Below, in pieces: positions 8,661-17,802 of a stretch of DNA of 51,425 nucleotides. This DNA is from Spirochaetales bacterium (GTDB lineage: Bacteria; Spirochaetota; Spirochaetia; ARS1246): positions 1-51,425 of the forward strand of contig NZCE01000032.1 in assembly GCA_002688185.1 (NCBI GenBank), given 5' to 3'. Both the position numbers and the translations under genes were made by a program. Under the pieces are notes generated by a model. That model was not told where the DNA came from and ran no database searches. It saw only the letters and a list, made by a program, of their open reading frames with translations. How positions within the stretch are numbered: the stretch's first letter is position 1; each line of letters starts with the position of its first letter.

Positions 8661-9782
8661 ATGTCAACGCAGACAAAAAATCTCGTACTACCAAAAACCG
8701 AGCTCGGAGATACCGGTTTTTCCCTGAGCCGCCTTGGTCTAGGCGGATTTCACCAAGTGGAGATTTCAACGGAAATAGTCGAAAAAGTTGTCGACGCCTT
8801 TTTGGACGTTGGCGGAAATTATATAGAAACCGCGCGAGGCTACGGAAACGGTGCTTCCGAGAAAAAGCTCGGTCGGGTGTTGGAGGGCCGCCGGAACAAA
8901 GTGGTTTTGTGCAGCAAAAGCGCCGCGGAAACCGCCGACGAAATACGCCGCGACATAGAGGCTACTCTTACAAATCTAAAAACGGAACATATTGAGTTTT
9001 ATTATTTTCACGGAATGCCGAGCATTGAGAAACTCGATAAGATTTGCGCGCCGGGGGGAGCCTTAGAGGGCATGACAAAGGCCAAAGAGGAGGGTCTTAT
9101 CAGCGGTATTGGTCTGAGCTCCCACCGCCTGCCCATGTACATAGAGGGCATGAAACGTCTGCCCATTTCCCTTATCCTAATCTGGAGCAATTACCTGGAG
9201 GACATGTATCTCCCGGAGATCACCAACGAGATTTTCCCTTATGCGCGCCGGAAGCGTGTAGGTATTACAGCAATGAAGCCTCTGGCCGACGGTTTTCTCT
9301 ATCGTTCTCCGCGTCAGGCAATCCGCTATGCCCTCGGTAGCGGCTCGGATGTACTAGTCTGCGGCATGAATAGTGTCGAGCATGTGTACCAAGCAGCCGA
9401 GGCGGTATGTGAGGGTGCTGCATCCGAAGACGAGCGGAAAGGGATACTAAAACATGCTCCGGAGCTTGGCGCATATGTGTGCCGGCAGTGTGGAGATTGT
9501 AGTGATTCCCTCATGGAGCTGTTCCGCTTGGAGGGCTACGTAGATAGACAGATGATAGACTATCTTGAGCATAACCCGGCTGACTATGCACTGAGGGTCA
9601 GGCTTGCCGGATGGTTTAGCTTGGAGGAAAAAGCCAGAGAAATGTTTAATTCGAAACATTGGGATGAGGGCGTTTTGCTCGATGAGGCAACTCGCGTGAA
9701 ATGTCCGTATGAGATACAGGTACAACGGAAGGCTCGAGTCGCTTTGGCAAAGTTAAAGGATAAAGATCCAAATCTGGTGTAG
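8661..9782 (+). CDS. Aldo/keto reductase with C-terminal cysteine-rich segment
   Basis: NAD(P)H-dependent oxidoreductase of the AKR superfamily, about 373 residues. The barrel motifs are visible: LSRLGLGGFHQ, VGGNYIETARGYGNGASEKKLG with the catalytic Asp/Tyr region, the Lys in VVLCSKSA, and the His in EFYYFHGMP. After the barrel, YVCRQCGDC gives three clustered cysteines. This resembles a shortened version of the Fe-S extension found in some anaerobe AKRs, and a fourth ligand is not obvious. The start at 8661 has a GGAGGG site; an upstream in-frame start at 8616 has none. It is 12 bp from the next AKR, so the pair is an operon. Substrate unknown. Confidence 0.87.
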   Translation: MSTQTKNLVLPKTELGDTGFSLSRLGLGGFHQVEISTEIVEKVVDAFLDVGGNYIETARGYGNGASEKKLGRVLEGRRNKVVLCSKSAAETADEIRRDIEATLTNLKTEHIEFYYFHGMPSIEKLDKICAPGGALEGMTKAKEEGLISGIGLSSHRLPMYIEGMKRLPISLILIWSNYLEDMYLPEITNEIFPYARRKRVGITAMKPLADGFLYRSPRQAIRYALGSGSDVLVCGMNSVEHVYQAAEAVCEGAASEDERKGILKHAPELGAYVCRQCGDCSDSLMELFRLEGYVDRQMIDYLEHNPADYALRVRLAGWFSLEEKAREMFNSKHWDEGVLLDEATRVKCPYEIQVQRKARVALAKLKDKDPNLV

Positions 9783-9794
9783 TGAGGAATATAT

Positions 9795-10778
9795 ATGGAA
9801 TACAAAAGATTGGGAAAAGCAGGAATGAAAGTGTCGCCGGTTTGTCTGGGAACCATGACGTTTGGCAGAGAAGCCGATGAAAAGACGTCTTTCGCCATCA
9901 TGGATTACTTTGTTGAGAGAGGCTACAACTTTTTGGATACCGCTAACGCATATTCCAATGGCGGCTCTGAAATCGTAGTCGGTAAATGGATCGCTGAGAG
10001 GAAAAACAGGAACAGCGTGGTCCTGGCTACAAAGGTCTATGGAGACATGGGATCCGGTCCAAATGAAGGTGGACTGTCACGTCTCCACATCCAGCTGGCG
10101 GTAGAAGATAGCCTGAGAAGATTACAGACCGACGTAATAGATCTCTACCAGATCCATCGATGGGATCCAGACGTGCCCCCGGAGGAGACTCTGGCAGCCC
10201 TCGAGGATCTAGTCCGACAGGGGAAGGTGCGCTACGTTGCATGCTCAAATCTCAATGGGTGGCAGCTGGCACAATATCTCTATCTTTCGGATCTGCACAA
10301 CTTTACGCGTTTTGTTAGTATCCAGCCGGTATATAACGCCCTCAACCGAGGTATAGAATTGGAGATTCTTCCCCTCTGCGAGGACCAGGGCCTTGGCGTA
10401 ATTGCCTATAATCCCCTTGGCGGCGGCGTTCTCACGGGGAAATACAAGAGGGGCGCCGAGCTTCCGGCTGCGTCCCGGCTGGATGACAATGAATCATATC
10501 GAGTGCGATACCTACATGATACGATGTTCGACATTGTTGAGGCTTTTGTCGACGCCGCCGAAAAGCTCGGCGCGACTCCCGCTCAACTCGCATTGGCTTG
10601 GGTGATGGCGGAACCGCGCATCACGGCGCCCATACTCGGGGCGAGGAATATGGAGCAGATAAAGGACAGTCTTGCCGGCGCTGAGCTGATTCTTTCAGAA
10701 GAACAGCGGAAAGAAATCCCCGCAATTCCGTCGGGAAGATGGGTAGGAGTAGATCCTGTCTATGACAGATTCCTCTAG
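9795..10778 (+). CDS. Aldo/keto reductase
   Basis: A 327-residue AKR of the YghZ/Tas-like type that begins MEYKRLGKAGMKVSPVCLGTM. Catalytic tetrad regions are all present: Asp/Tyr in NFLDTANAYSNGGSE, Lys in VVLATKVYGDMG, His in DLYQIHRWD. The NADP-binding end GARNMEQIKDSL is intact. It follows the previous AKR by 12 bp and converges with the glycosyltransferase gene, leaving only 17 bp between stops. Substrate unknown. Confidence 0.92.
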   Translation: MEYKRLGKAGMKVSPVCLGTMTFGREADEKTSFAIMDYFVERGYNFLDTANAYSNGGSEIVVGKWIAERKNRNSVVLATKVYGDMGSGPNEGGLSRLHIQLAVEDSLRRLQTDVIDLYQIHRWDPDVPPEETLAALEDLVRQGKVRYVACSNLNGWQLAQYLYLSDLHNFTRFVSIQPVYNALNRGIELEILPLCEDQGLGVIAYNPLGGGVLTGKYKRGAELPAASRLDDNESYRVRYLHDTMFDIVEAFVDAAEKLGATPAQLALAWVMAEPRITAPILGARNMEQIKDSLAGAELILSEEQRKEIPAIPSGRWVGVDPVYDRFL

Positions 10779-10795
10779 ATGAATATTGCAAGTTC

Positions 10796-11983
10796 TTACA
10801 CCGAGGGAACTTTCGCCGCCGGGTTTTGCACGGCGTCGATGATATAATCGGCGATCTGTTCCGCGCCGCTCTTGTTGGGCATGGATCCCAAGTTTCTCTG
10901 CTTCTCCTCGAGCTCGCCATCGTCGGTGAATATTTTTGTAAAAATCTCGATCAGCTCAACGGGTCGAGAGGCGTACCAGCCGTACCCATGATTCACCACA
11001 AAATCCTTGTTGTATTCCTCATTTGGTGCACCAATCTGGCTGATAAGAAAAGGTCTTCTGGACATGAGAGTTTCCATCGTGTAGTTGGCACCGCATTTTC
11101 CCACAACTAAATCAGACGCTACCATTAAATCATGCATATCGTCGCGGTATCCGAGGACCTTAACGGTAGCCTCATCAAACTCCTCGCGCAAATCGTGATA
11201 GAGCTTTTGATTTCTCCCGGTGATAATTACGACTTTTATCTCCTTTCCGCGCTCCTTGGCTACATCCAAAATGATTTTGGCAGTGGCTTCGATCCTCCCG
11301 ATTCCCTCACCACCTGCTGACATGAGGACGGTAAAATCCCTATCTTCTATCCCAATTTTTTGCTTAACCTTTTCAATGGCCGTTTCACCATTGATAAACT
11401 CGGGTCTGACAAGGGGATTTACGCGAATTACCTTTGATTCGAGAAGACCTATGTTGATAAATGCCTGTCTTGCCTCTTCAGACATGACAAATGTTGTATC
11501 AGCGCCGCAATCCTGCGGCCAAAATGCGCCGCCAAGATCGTTGCGCACCAGGTAAAGGGGAACGTCTATGTTATAATCTTTACGGGCTGCTTGAAAAAGC
11601 AGCCCACAACCCCAATGGGTGGTAATGACGAGATCCGGCCGGTAGTCCAGCAGGTAATCTCGGACGTGCCCCTTATATTTCTCATTGGCCCGATGACATG
11701 TTCCAACGGTTATATTTGGCAGATAAACGTTTGAGAGCCAGAACCCAACGGCCGTCAGCTTGGGCCGTTTTAAAAGCGTATGCCAAAAACGGCGGTACGT
11801 GTTATCCAGTTCTTTTGCATCAAACTCATCAGCAGGCTCTAGAAACCTTAAATCCCAATGAGGACACTTTTCTCCCAAATACCACGCAATCGCATTGGCT
11901 GAGACGAGATGTCCCGAGCCTGCCAGGAAATAGGGAAGCAGGATCTTTTTCTGCATACCACGATCTATAGTAAGTCCCATCAC
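10796..11983 (-). CDS. GT28-family glycosyltransferase, MGDG synthase-like
   Basis: A GT-B fold glycosyltransferase of about 385-395 residues. The N-terminal acceptor half has ILLPYFLAGSGHLVSANAIA, matching the GxGH motif of MurG and MGDG synthases. The C-terminal half has VLMSAGGEGIGR, VVIITGRNQKL and DLVVGKCGANYTMETL, the sugar-nucleotide site. It probably glycosylates a membrane lipid such as diacylglycerol. The start is uncertain: a GTG at 11983 followed directly by ATG has a GGGGA 9 nt upstream, while ATG at 11956 is the alternative. It lies beyond the topoisomerase genes on the same strand. Confidence 0.8.
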   Translation of the reverse strand: MMGLTIDRGMQKKILLPYFLAGSGHLVSANAIAWYLGEKCPHWDLRFLEPADEFDAKELDNTYRRFWHTLLKRPKLTAVGFWLSNVYLPNITVGTCHRANEKYKGHVRDYLLDYRPDLVITTHWGCGLLFQAARKDYNIDVPLYLVRNDLGGAFWPQDCGADTTFVMSEEARQAFINIGLLESKVIRVNPLVRPEFINGETAIEKVKQKIGIEDRDFTVLMSAGGEGIGRIEATAKIILDVAKERGKEIKVVIITGRNQKLYHDLREEFDEATVKVLGYRDDMHDLMVASDLVVGKCGANYTMETLMSRRPFLISQIGAPNEEYNKDFVVNHGYGWYASRPVELIEIFTKIFTDDGELEEKQRNLGSMPNKSGAEQIADYIIDAVQNPAAKVPSV

Positions 11984-12051
11984 GTAAATAATCCCCGAAA
12001 ATGCACCGGTGCGTCAACGTTTTAGACAGAAATAGGCTGAAGCAGGCGGGA

Positions 12052-12089
12052 ATGATCGGCCTACAGATGGTATTTGAGTAGCCGATCAT
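12052..12089. repeat. Inverted repeat downstream of parC
   Basis: A perfect 9-bp inverted repeat, ATGATCGGC (12052-12060) and GCCGATCAT (12081-12089), with a 20-nt loop, 17 bp beyond the parC stop. No U tract follows on either strand. It could be a processing or protective hairpin or a protein site rather than an intrinsic terminator. Confidence 0.45.
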
Positions 12090-12106
12090 GCCGTCGATGG
12101 CCCTAT

Positions 12107-14203
12107 TTACGGCTTTTTCTTTCGATTCCCCTGCGCCTTCCCCGATGATCGCCGGGCGCGGGTTGTAGATTTCCCCCCGGGAGCATCCGCCGGCGAACCT
12201 TTTGGTGTGGCCTTTGGCGATCCTTTCGGCGAGGCAGTTTTTGCTTTGGAGGCGGTCGCTTTGGAGGCGGCTTCACGTCTCGTCGCGATTGTTTTTGCCG
12301 CCTCGAATTTTGCCGTTTTAACCTCTTTGGTACTCAGTCTGACACCCCCGGCCTTGACGCTCTTGATAAGATAATCAGCGACCGGAAAATCATCATCGAG
12401 TTTTTGCAGCCGCGGCTTTGGTTTGTAGATTAATACTGCATGGACATCGGTCTTGGTGGTGAGCTTGAGCACCGAACAACCGTCGGGAACAAGTGAATAC
12501 ATACGTTCGAGGATGTATTGCTCGATGGTGCATCGCTTGAGATATACATAACCGGTTTTTTTCTCTCTATAGATGATGGACAGAATTGTTTCAGCCAACT
12601 TCTCCTTGTCCGCCAACCCACAGGCGAGCATCCCTCGGTCCACAAAAAGCTTTTCGGGCACATTAATTACCGCATATTCGCCGGTTTTTCGTATGACCAG
12701 GACCCGGTCATAGTGGGACACCCGAAAGAGAGTCTTCCCGTCCCTAATTGCATAACCAATATAACCGCTCTCTCCATCATATTTCAGCGCCAGGTTTCTC
12801 TCCGCTGCCTCTCGTACGTCGACGCGCTCAAAGGAAATAAGCTCTGATTTTCGCTTTGATTCCGCCTGCTTGTCTTTGATAATCCCACCGAGAAATGCCG
12901 TGGCATAATCGATAAGGTGGTTGAGATGGTGTCCGACCTGTTTCAGCCTGCCCCTGATCTCTTCCATCTCCTTTTTTGCCTTGTTTATGTCAAAGAGAGA
13001 GATTCTTCTAATGGGAATTCGCAAAAGCCTCTCGACATCTTCATCGGTGATTTTACGTTTGATCTGGGATGAAAAAGGCACAAAGCCGTCGATCACGGCC
13101 CGGGTTACCGACCTTGCAGTTTCCTGTTCCTCGATGTCCTTATAAATTCGTTCCTCGACAAATATCCGTTCCAAAGTCCGCGCGTGAAGGCGATCCAGTA
13201 AATGACCACGCTCAATCTCGAGCTCCTTTTTTACTATTGCGACCAATTTTTCAGCGTGATAGGTGATGACATCAGTCACGGTCATCACCGTGGGATGCCT
13301 GTCCTTGATGACCAACAGATTTACCGAAATCGACTGCTCACAATCGGTAAATGCAAAAAGGGAATCAATCACATCCTTGGCATAGACTCCCCGCGGAAAC
13401 TTTATTTCGATCTCAACATCCTCGCTCGTGTAATCATTTATCTCGGCAACCTTTAATTTCCCCTTTCTCGCCGCCGACTCGATAGATGCGATCAAGGCTT
13501 CAGTCGTGGTCCCAAAGGGCAATTCACGAACAATTATTCGTTTTTCATCTTTGGTATCAATCTTTGCGCGTACCAGAACTTTTCCAAGACCGTCTTCATA
13601 ATCGGTGACGTCAATAAAACCGCCTGTGGGAAAATCAGGATATAGGGAGAACGACTCATCTTGCAGGGCCGACCGTACCGCTTGAAGGACCTCAATAAGA
13701 TTGTGGGGCAAAATTTTAGTGGACATGCCAACCGCAATTCCTTCAGCTCCTTGAATAAGCACAACGGGTATCTTTGCCGGAAAAGTAACAGGCTCTCTGT
13801 TCCTACCGTCATAGGAGTCCTCATACTCGGTGAGCTCCGGATTATATATTGTCCGTTTTGCAAACGGCAAAACCCGGCATTCTATGTATCTCGCTGCCGA
13901 TGCCTCATCACCGGTATACATGTTTCCAAAGTTGCCCTGTTTCTCGATGAATAGGTCCTTATTGGCCAACACCACGAGAGCCGAATTAATCGATTGATCA
14001 CCGTGTGGGTGGTACTTCATACAATGCCCCACAACGTTTGCAACCTTATGAAACTTGCCGTCATCCATCTCGAGGAGCGAATGCAGTATGCGTCTCTGAA
14101 CGGGTTTGAGGCCGTCTTCCAGGTGTGGAATGGCCCTGTCTTTTATTACATAGGAAGCGTACTCTAGAAAATTCGTATTAAAAAGGGTGTTTACATATGC
14201 CAT
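12107..14203 (-). CDS. parC: DNA topoisomerase IV subunit A (ParC-type)
   Basis: Cleavage subunit of a type IIA topoisomerase, 698 residues. It opens with the winged-helix region (YVIKDRAIPHLEDGLKPVQR) and has the catalytic tyrosine in ASAARYIECR, at about residue 106. IPVVLIQGAEGIAVGMSTKILPHNL follows. The protein lacks a full six-bladed gyrase C-terminal domain, and the last ~75 residues are an extremely basic K/A/S/T/P-rich tail with repeated SPKGSPK-type motifs. ParE is encoded 13 bp upstream, so both subunits are made together. No Shine-Dalgarno is visible before the ATG, which fits coupling to parE translation. The short ParC type is, from memory, like that of spirochaetes and Bacteroidetes. 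Confidence 0.92.
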   Translation of the reverse strand: MAYVNTLFNTNFLEYASYVIKDRAIPHLEDGLKPVQRRILHSLLEMDDGKFHKVANVVGHCMKYHPHGDQSINSALVVLANKDLFIEKQGNFGNMYTGDEASAARYIECRVLPFAKRTIYNPELTEYEDSYDGRNREPVTFPAKIPVVLIQGAEGIAVGMSTKILPHNLIEVLQAVRSALQDESFSLYPDFPTGGFIDVTDYEDGLGKVLVRAKIDTKDEKRIIVRELPFGTTTEALIASIESAARKGKLKVAEINDYTSEDVEIEIKFPRGVYAKDVIDSLFAFTDCEQSISVNLLVIKDRHPTVMTVTDVITYHAEKLVAIVKKELEIERGHLLDRLHARTLERIFVEERIYKDIEEQETARSVTRAVIDGFVPFSSQIKRKITDEDVERLLRIPIRRISLFDINKAKKEMEEIRGRLKQVGHHLNHLIDYATAFLGGIIKDKQAESKRKSELISFERVDVREAAERNLALKYDGESGYIGYAIRDGKTLFRVSHYDRVLVIRKTGEYAVINVPEKLFVDRGMLACGLADKEKLAETILSIIYREKKTGYVYLKRCTIEQYILERMYSLVPDGCSVLKLTTKTDVHAVLIYKPKPRLQKLDDDFPVADYLIKSVKAGGVRLSTKEVKTAKFEAAKTIATRREAASKATASKAKTASPKGSPKATPKGSPADAPGGKSTTRARRSSGKAQGNRKKKP

Positions 14204-14216
14204 ATCGTTTTATCGA

Positions 14217-16010
14217 TTACACAAGATTTCCCATGATAAACTCTCTTCGCTCAGGCGTATTTTTTCCCATGTAAAACGTCAATGTCTCCTGGATTCCCTT
14301 TATGGATTTTATATTAACGTTTACCAGCCGAACGTCCTCGCCGATAAATTGCCCAAACTCTTTTGGTGATATCTCGCCAAGACCTTTAAATCGCGTTACT
14401 TCGTTGTTAGAAAGCTCATCCAGTGCAGCATCGCGTTCCCGCAAATTGTAGCAGTAACGAGTTTCACTCTTATTCCTGACACGGAACAGTGGTGTCTCGA
14501 GGATATAGATCCGACCCGACACCACCAATTCCTCAAAATAATTGAGAAAAAACGTAAGCAGCAAATTTCTGATATGAAAGCCGTCATGGTCTGCATCTGT
14601 TGCAATGATGATTTTCGCATATCGCAGGTTCTCGATATCATTTTCAATCCCGAGGGCCATCATGATATTGAAGAGCTCCTCGTTTTTATAAAGTGCCGTT
14701 CTATTTTTGCCGAATACGTTCTGCGGCTTGCCCTTGAGGGAGAAAATGGCCTGTGTATACGGATCACGAGCGGAAACCATCGAGCCTGACGCCGATGGGC
14801 CCTCAGTGATAAATACTGTTGTTTCCTCTCCTTTCGAGCCGTCATTCAAATGATATTTGCAGTCTTTGAGATTCGGAATCTTTAGAGCTATCTTTTTTGC
14901 GGCCTCACGAGCCTCTTTTTTTACAACGTTCAGCTCCTTTCGGAGCTTTTCATTATTTGCGATTTTGTCCTCTAGGGTACGGGCGATGGTTTTATTCCGG
15001 TGCAGATAATCCGATATGGCCGATCTTACCTCATTTACGATCCAGCCACGAATCTCGGTGTTGCCAAGCTTATGCTTTGTCTGGCTTTCAAAAACCGGAC
15101 TCTTCAACTTGATTGCGATTGCGCCCGCGATTCCTTCTCTGATGTCCACACCGGAGTAGCTTTTTTTGTAGAACTCGTTTACCCCTTTGAGAATCCCCTC
15201 CCTGAATGCGCTCAGATGAGTGCCTCCGTCTGAGGTAAACTGACCGTTTACAAAGGAAAAGTAGGTTTCACCATAATTATTGGTATGGGTGAATGAAAAC
15301 TCGATCTGTTTTCCACGGTAATAGCCGATATCGTAGAGTGTCTCATCCTCCACCTCCGAGTACAGCAGGTCGTAAAGTCCGTTTTTAGACTCGAATCGCT
15401 TTTTTCCGAATTGAAGCACAAGGCCGCTATTGAGATACGCATAGTTCCAGAGCCGTCGCTCAACGTACTCGTCTACAAACCCAAAGTCGTCAAAAATCTC
15501 GGTGTCCGCGTGAAACTCGAAATAGGTTCCATCTCTCTCCTTGGGGCTCTTGCCTTGGTGCTTTTTCTTGAGGTGTCCCCGCTCGAATATTGCCTCAAAG
15601 AACTTCCCCTCACGGAAGGAAACTACTCTAAAATGACTCGATAGTGCGTTGACCGCCTTGGTGCCAACACCGTTGAGCCCAACGCTAAACTGGAACACGT
15701 CATCATTGTACTTAGCTCCGGTATTTATAATAGAAACGCATTCAACTACCTTCCCGAGGGGGATACCCCGGCCGTAGTCTCTCACCTTCACCAAATTGTC
15801 CTTGATATCCACTACGATTCTCGCACCAAATCCCATGATGTATTCATCCACGGCATTATCAACGACCTCTTTGAGGAGGATATAGATACCGTCATCAAGG
15901 TTGTTGCCGTCACCAAGTCTCCCGATGTACATCCCCGTCCGGAGCCGGATGTGCTCTAGGGAACTGAGGGTTTTTATTTTGCTTTCATCGTAGACAGCCG
16001 TAGTGGCCAT
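14217..16010 (-). CDS. parE: DNA topoisomerase IV subunit B (ParE-type ATPase)
   Basis: ATPase subunit of topoisomerase IV, 597 residues. The GHKL fold is seen at the N-terminus: LEHIRLRTGMYIGRLG, LLKEVVDNAVDEY, VRDYGRGIPLG, VGLNGVGTKAVNALS. The Toprim domain has TEGPSASGSM (about 400-409) and DADHDG for metal binding. The final GLGEISPKEFGQFI is typical of the family. The ATG at 16010 has a GAGGAGA site 7 nt upstream; a longer reading would need a TTG. It has its own minus-strand promoter and precedes parC. Confidence 0.95.
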   Translation of the reverse strand: MATTAVYDESKIKTLSSLEHIRLRTGMYIGRLGDGNNLDDGIYILLKEVVDNAVDEYIMGFGARIVVDIKDNLVKVRDYGRGIPLGKVVECVSIINTGAKYNDDVFQFSVGLNGVGTKAVNALSSHFRVVSFREGKFFEAIFERGHLKKKHQGKSPKERDGTYFEFHADTEIFDDFGFVDEYVERRLWNYAYLNSGLVLQFGKKRFESKNGLYDLLYSEVEDETLYDIGYYRGKQIEFSFTHTNNYGETYFSFVNGQFTSDGGTHLSAFREGILKGVNEFYKKSYSGVDIREGIAGAIAIKLKSPVFESQTKHKLGNTEIRGWIVNEVRSAISDYLHRNKTIARTLEDKIANNEKLRKELNVVKKEAREAAKKIALKIPNLKDCKYHLNDGSKGEETTVFITEGPSASGSMVSARDPYTQAIFSLKGKPQNVFGKNRTALYKNEELFNIMMALGIENDIENLRYAKIIIATDADHDGFHIRNLLLTFFLNYFEELVVSGRIYILETPLFRVRNKSETRYCYNLRERDAALDELSNNEVTRFKGLGEISPKEFGQFIGEDVRLVNVNIKSIKGIQETLTFYMGKNTPERREFIMGNLV

Positions 16011-16121
16011 GAAATCTCCTCTCAAACGCTATACGCGGAGCACACAATGGCGACGTATATGTCCATTGGGGGATGAACGTGTGTCACGGATAAAATGTCC
16101 CCTCCCAAGGATGCATACAGA

Positions 16122-16151
16122 ATTGTAGTAAATCCCGGACTGGTACGTCAA
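16122..16151 (-). promoter_or_regulatory. Sigma-70 promoter of parE-parC
   Basis: Read on the minus strand: TTGACG (16151-16146), an 18-nt spacer, and TACAAT (16127-16122), about 110 bp before the parE ATG. The quality matches the other promoters of the window. Confidence 0.55.
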
Positions 16152-16184
16152 TGCCGACAATTTACAAATCTCTCCAATCCAGGT

Positions 16185-16205
16185 ACCTTGTTGGATAAAC
16201 AAGGT
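16185..16205. repeat. Inverted repeat upstream of the CPBP gene
   Basis: A perfect 8-bp inverted repeat, ACCTTGTT (16185-16192) and AACAAGGT (16198-16205), with a 5-nt centre, 20 bp before the GGAGG of the CPBP gene. It may be an operator or an mRNA hairpin. No T tract follows. Confidence 0.5.
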
Positions 16206-16234
16206 TGGTCTAAGCAAATTTCTTGGAGGTCGCA

Positions 16235-16987
16235 ATGCGCTATTCCTATGCCCTGCAAGGCCAAGAATCCGCCGCGGTGGTCTCATTCGCCATTTTTACC
16301 GTGGCCTATGGCGTATATCATTTTATCTTCATCTCAGAGGGTATAAAAAGACACTTTTCGATCAGATGGGGCGATGAACGCGGGTCGTTCTACCAAGTCC
16401 TGTTGAGTAGAGGAGTTTTTGCAGCCCTGGCGGCTGTCGTCCCAATTATCTTACTCTGGACTGTCTTCGATATTTCTCCGGCGATGGTCGGACTCACATT
16501 TTCCCAGTCTAACTGGTCGCTTTCCAGGACGCTGCTATGGGTTGTGATAGTCTCGTGCATCGCCGGTTCAATACTGTGGTTCTCCAGAAAAACACCCAGA
16601 TTGCTTGCCGCATATCCTCAGATGCGCCTAAAACGTTGGAGCTTTTTGGACATCTTGCTCAACGTCGTGAGTTGGGCTCTCTATCTATTTGCCTATGAAA
16701 CGATGTTCCGTGGCTATCTACTCATTACTATTATGCCGGCCGGCTTGTGGGTTGCGATTGCCGTCAATACGGCTCTTTACGTCGCAGTACATCTGCCCAA
16801 GGGATTTCAAGAGTCCTTCGGATCAGCGTTTTACGGTCCTATTGTCTGCGTTTTATCTCTTGAGAGCGGAACGTTGTGGATTGTACTTGTCTCGCACTTT
16901 GCCGTAGCAATGGCCAATTCATTTTCAAACCTGCGGGCCAACTCCGATATGCATTTTGTTTTCAGGCGCGAGAAGCGGTCCACATAG
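16235..16987 (+). CDS. CPBP (CAAX protease/bacteriocin-processing) family membrane protein
   Basis: A membrane protein of about 250 residues with seven to eight hydrophobic helices and the ABI/CPBP domain in its second half. Motif 1 reads AYETMFRG (E155, R159), motif 2 is LYVAVH (H186), and motif 3 is SHFAVAMAN (H221, N228). The first glutamate of the canonical EExxxR pair is tyrosine here, so peptidase activity is doubtful. The ATG at 16235 follows GGAGG at 16225-16229. It is a single gene between parE (divergent) and the SDR gene (convergent). Targets are unknown. Confidence 0.8.
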   Translation: MRYSYALQGQESAAVVSFAIFTVAYGVYHFIFISEGIKRHFSIRWGDERGSFYQVLLSRGVFAALAAVVPIILLWTVFDISPAMVGLTFSQSNWSLSRTLLWVVIVSCIAGSILWFSRKTPRLLAAYPQMRLKRWSFLDILLNVVSWALYLFAYETMFRGYLLITIMPAGLWVAIAVNTALYVAVHLPKGFQESFGSAFYGPIVCVLSLESGTLWIVLVSHFAVAMANSFSNLRANSDMHFVFRREKRST

Positions 16988-16998
16988 TTTCAATAACT

Positions 16999-17802
16999 CT
17001 ATTTGGACATCTCAGCCACCTTGGCATTCATGTTCCTCAACAAAAAAGACACCAACCATGGGGCGAAACGTTCGGCGAAGGCAAATATTTTGCCAACTGG
17101 AGACATCACTATTGCATCGCGTCTTTTGCGCACTTGGTACACGATTTTTCTCGCCACGTCTTTCTGGGTGAGATGATTTGGCCTATTTAGAGGCATAAGC
17201 TCGCCGTCTGACCGGAAAATTCGTTTATCGGGATCGTTTTCCGTAAAACCCACGTATAGGATACCCACATGGATACCGTCGTCCCGTACCTCCGTCCGCA
17301 ACGAGTCGGTAAAAGCGGTAAGGGCCATTTTGCTCGCCGAGTATACCGAAATGCCGGGCAGCCCGCGGATTCCCGCCAAGCTGGAAACGATCAATATGCT
17401 TCCTCTTGCATCTTTTAAAATCGGAAGCGCATGGAGGGCGGGAAACATGGTCCCAAAGATATTTGTTTCAATTACGGACCGTAACACTAAAGGGGTCAGA
17501 TCCGCGAAGTTCCCCCTCATAGCTATGCCGGCGTTGCAGACAAGCACATCTATCGTTCCCCATGCCTTAAGCACAGTCGAAATGAACCGTTTGCTATCTT
17601 CATAATCCCCCATATCTCCCGCGATAGCGAGGGTGTTTTTTTTTTCAGGATCTATTGTTGCCTGGGCTTTCTGCAACCGGTCGGGGTTCCTGCCGTTTAT
17701 GGCTACCCTTGCCCCTTGCTCGAGAAAAGCCGATGCGGTTTTTGCACCGATGCCGCGGCTCGAGCCGGTGATTACTACAACGCGGTCGGCCAAGTTTTTC
17801 AT
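16999..17802 (-). CDS. Short-chain dehydrogenase/reductase
   Basis: A 267-residue SDR of the classical type. The cofactor motif is TGSSRGIG (residues 13-20), then CNAGIA, the catalytic Ser in IVSSLAG, and YSASK with Tyr and Lys. The substrate is unknown. Its start overlaps the end of the epimerase gene by 4 bp (ATGA), so it is the last gene of the operon that begins at ktrB. The C-terminal ~30 residues are hydrophobic (FAPWLVSFLLRN), suggesting membrane association and perhaps a lipid substrate. Confidence 0.9.
   Translation of the reverse strand: MKNLADRVVVITGSSRGIGAKTASAFLEQGARVAINGRNPDRLQKAQATIDPEKKNTLAIAGDMGDYEDSKRFISTVLKAWGTIDVLVCNAGIAMRGNFADLTPLVLRSVIETNIFGTMFPALHALPILKDARGSILIVSSLAGIRGLPGISVYSASKMALTAFTDSLRTEVRDDGIHVGILYVGFTENDPDKRIFRSDGELMPLNRPNHLTQKDVARKIVYQVRKRRDAIVMSPVGKIFAFAERFAPWLVSFLLRNMNAKVAEMSK

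Noticed and set aside
11829..12089. Minus-strand 86-codon ORF upstream of the glycosyltransferase
   Set aside because: It largely overlaps the glycosyltransferase 5' end in another frame and has no family resemblance.
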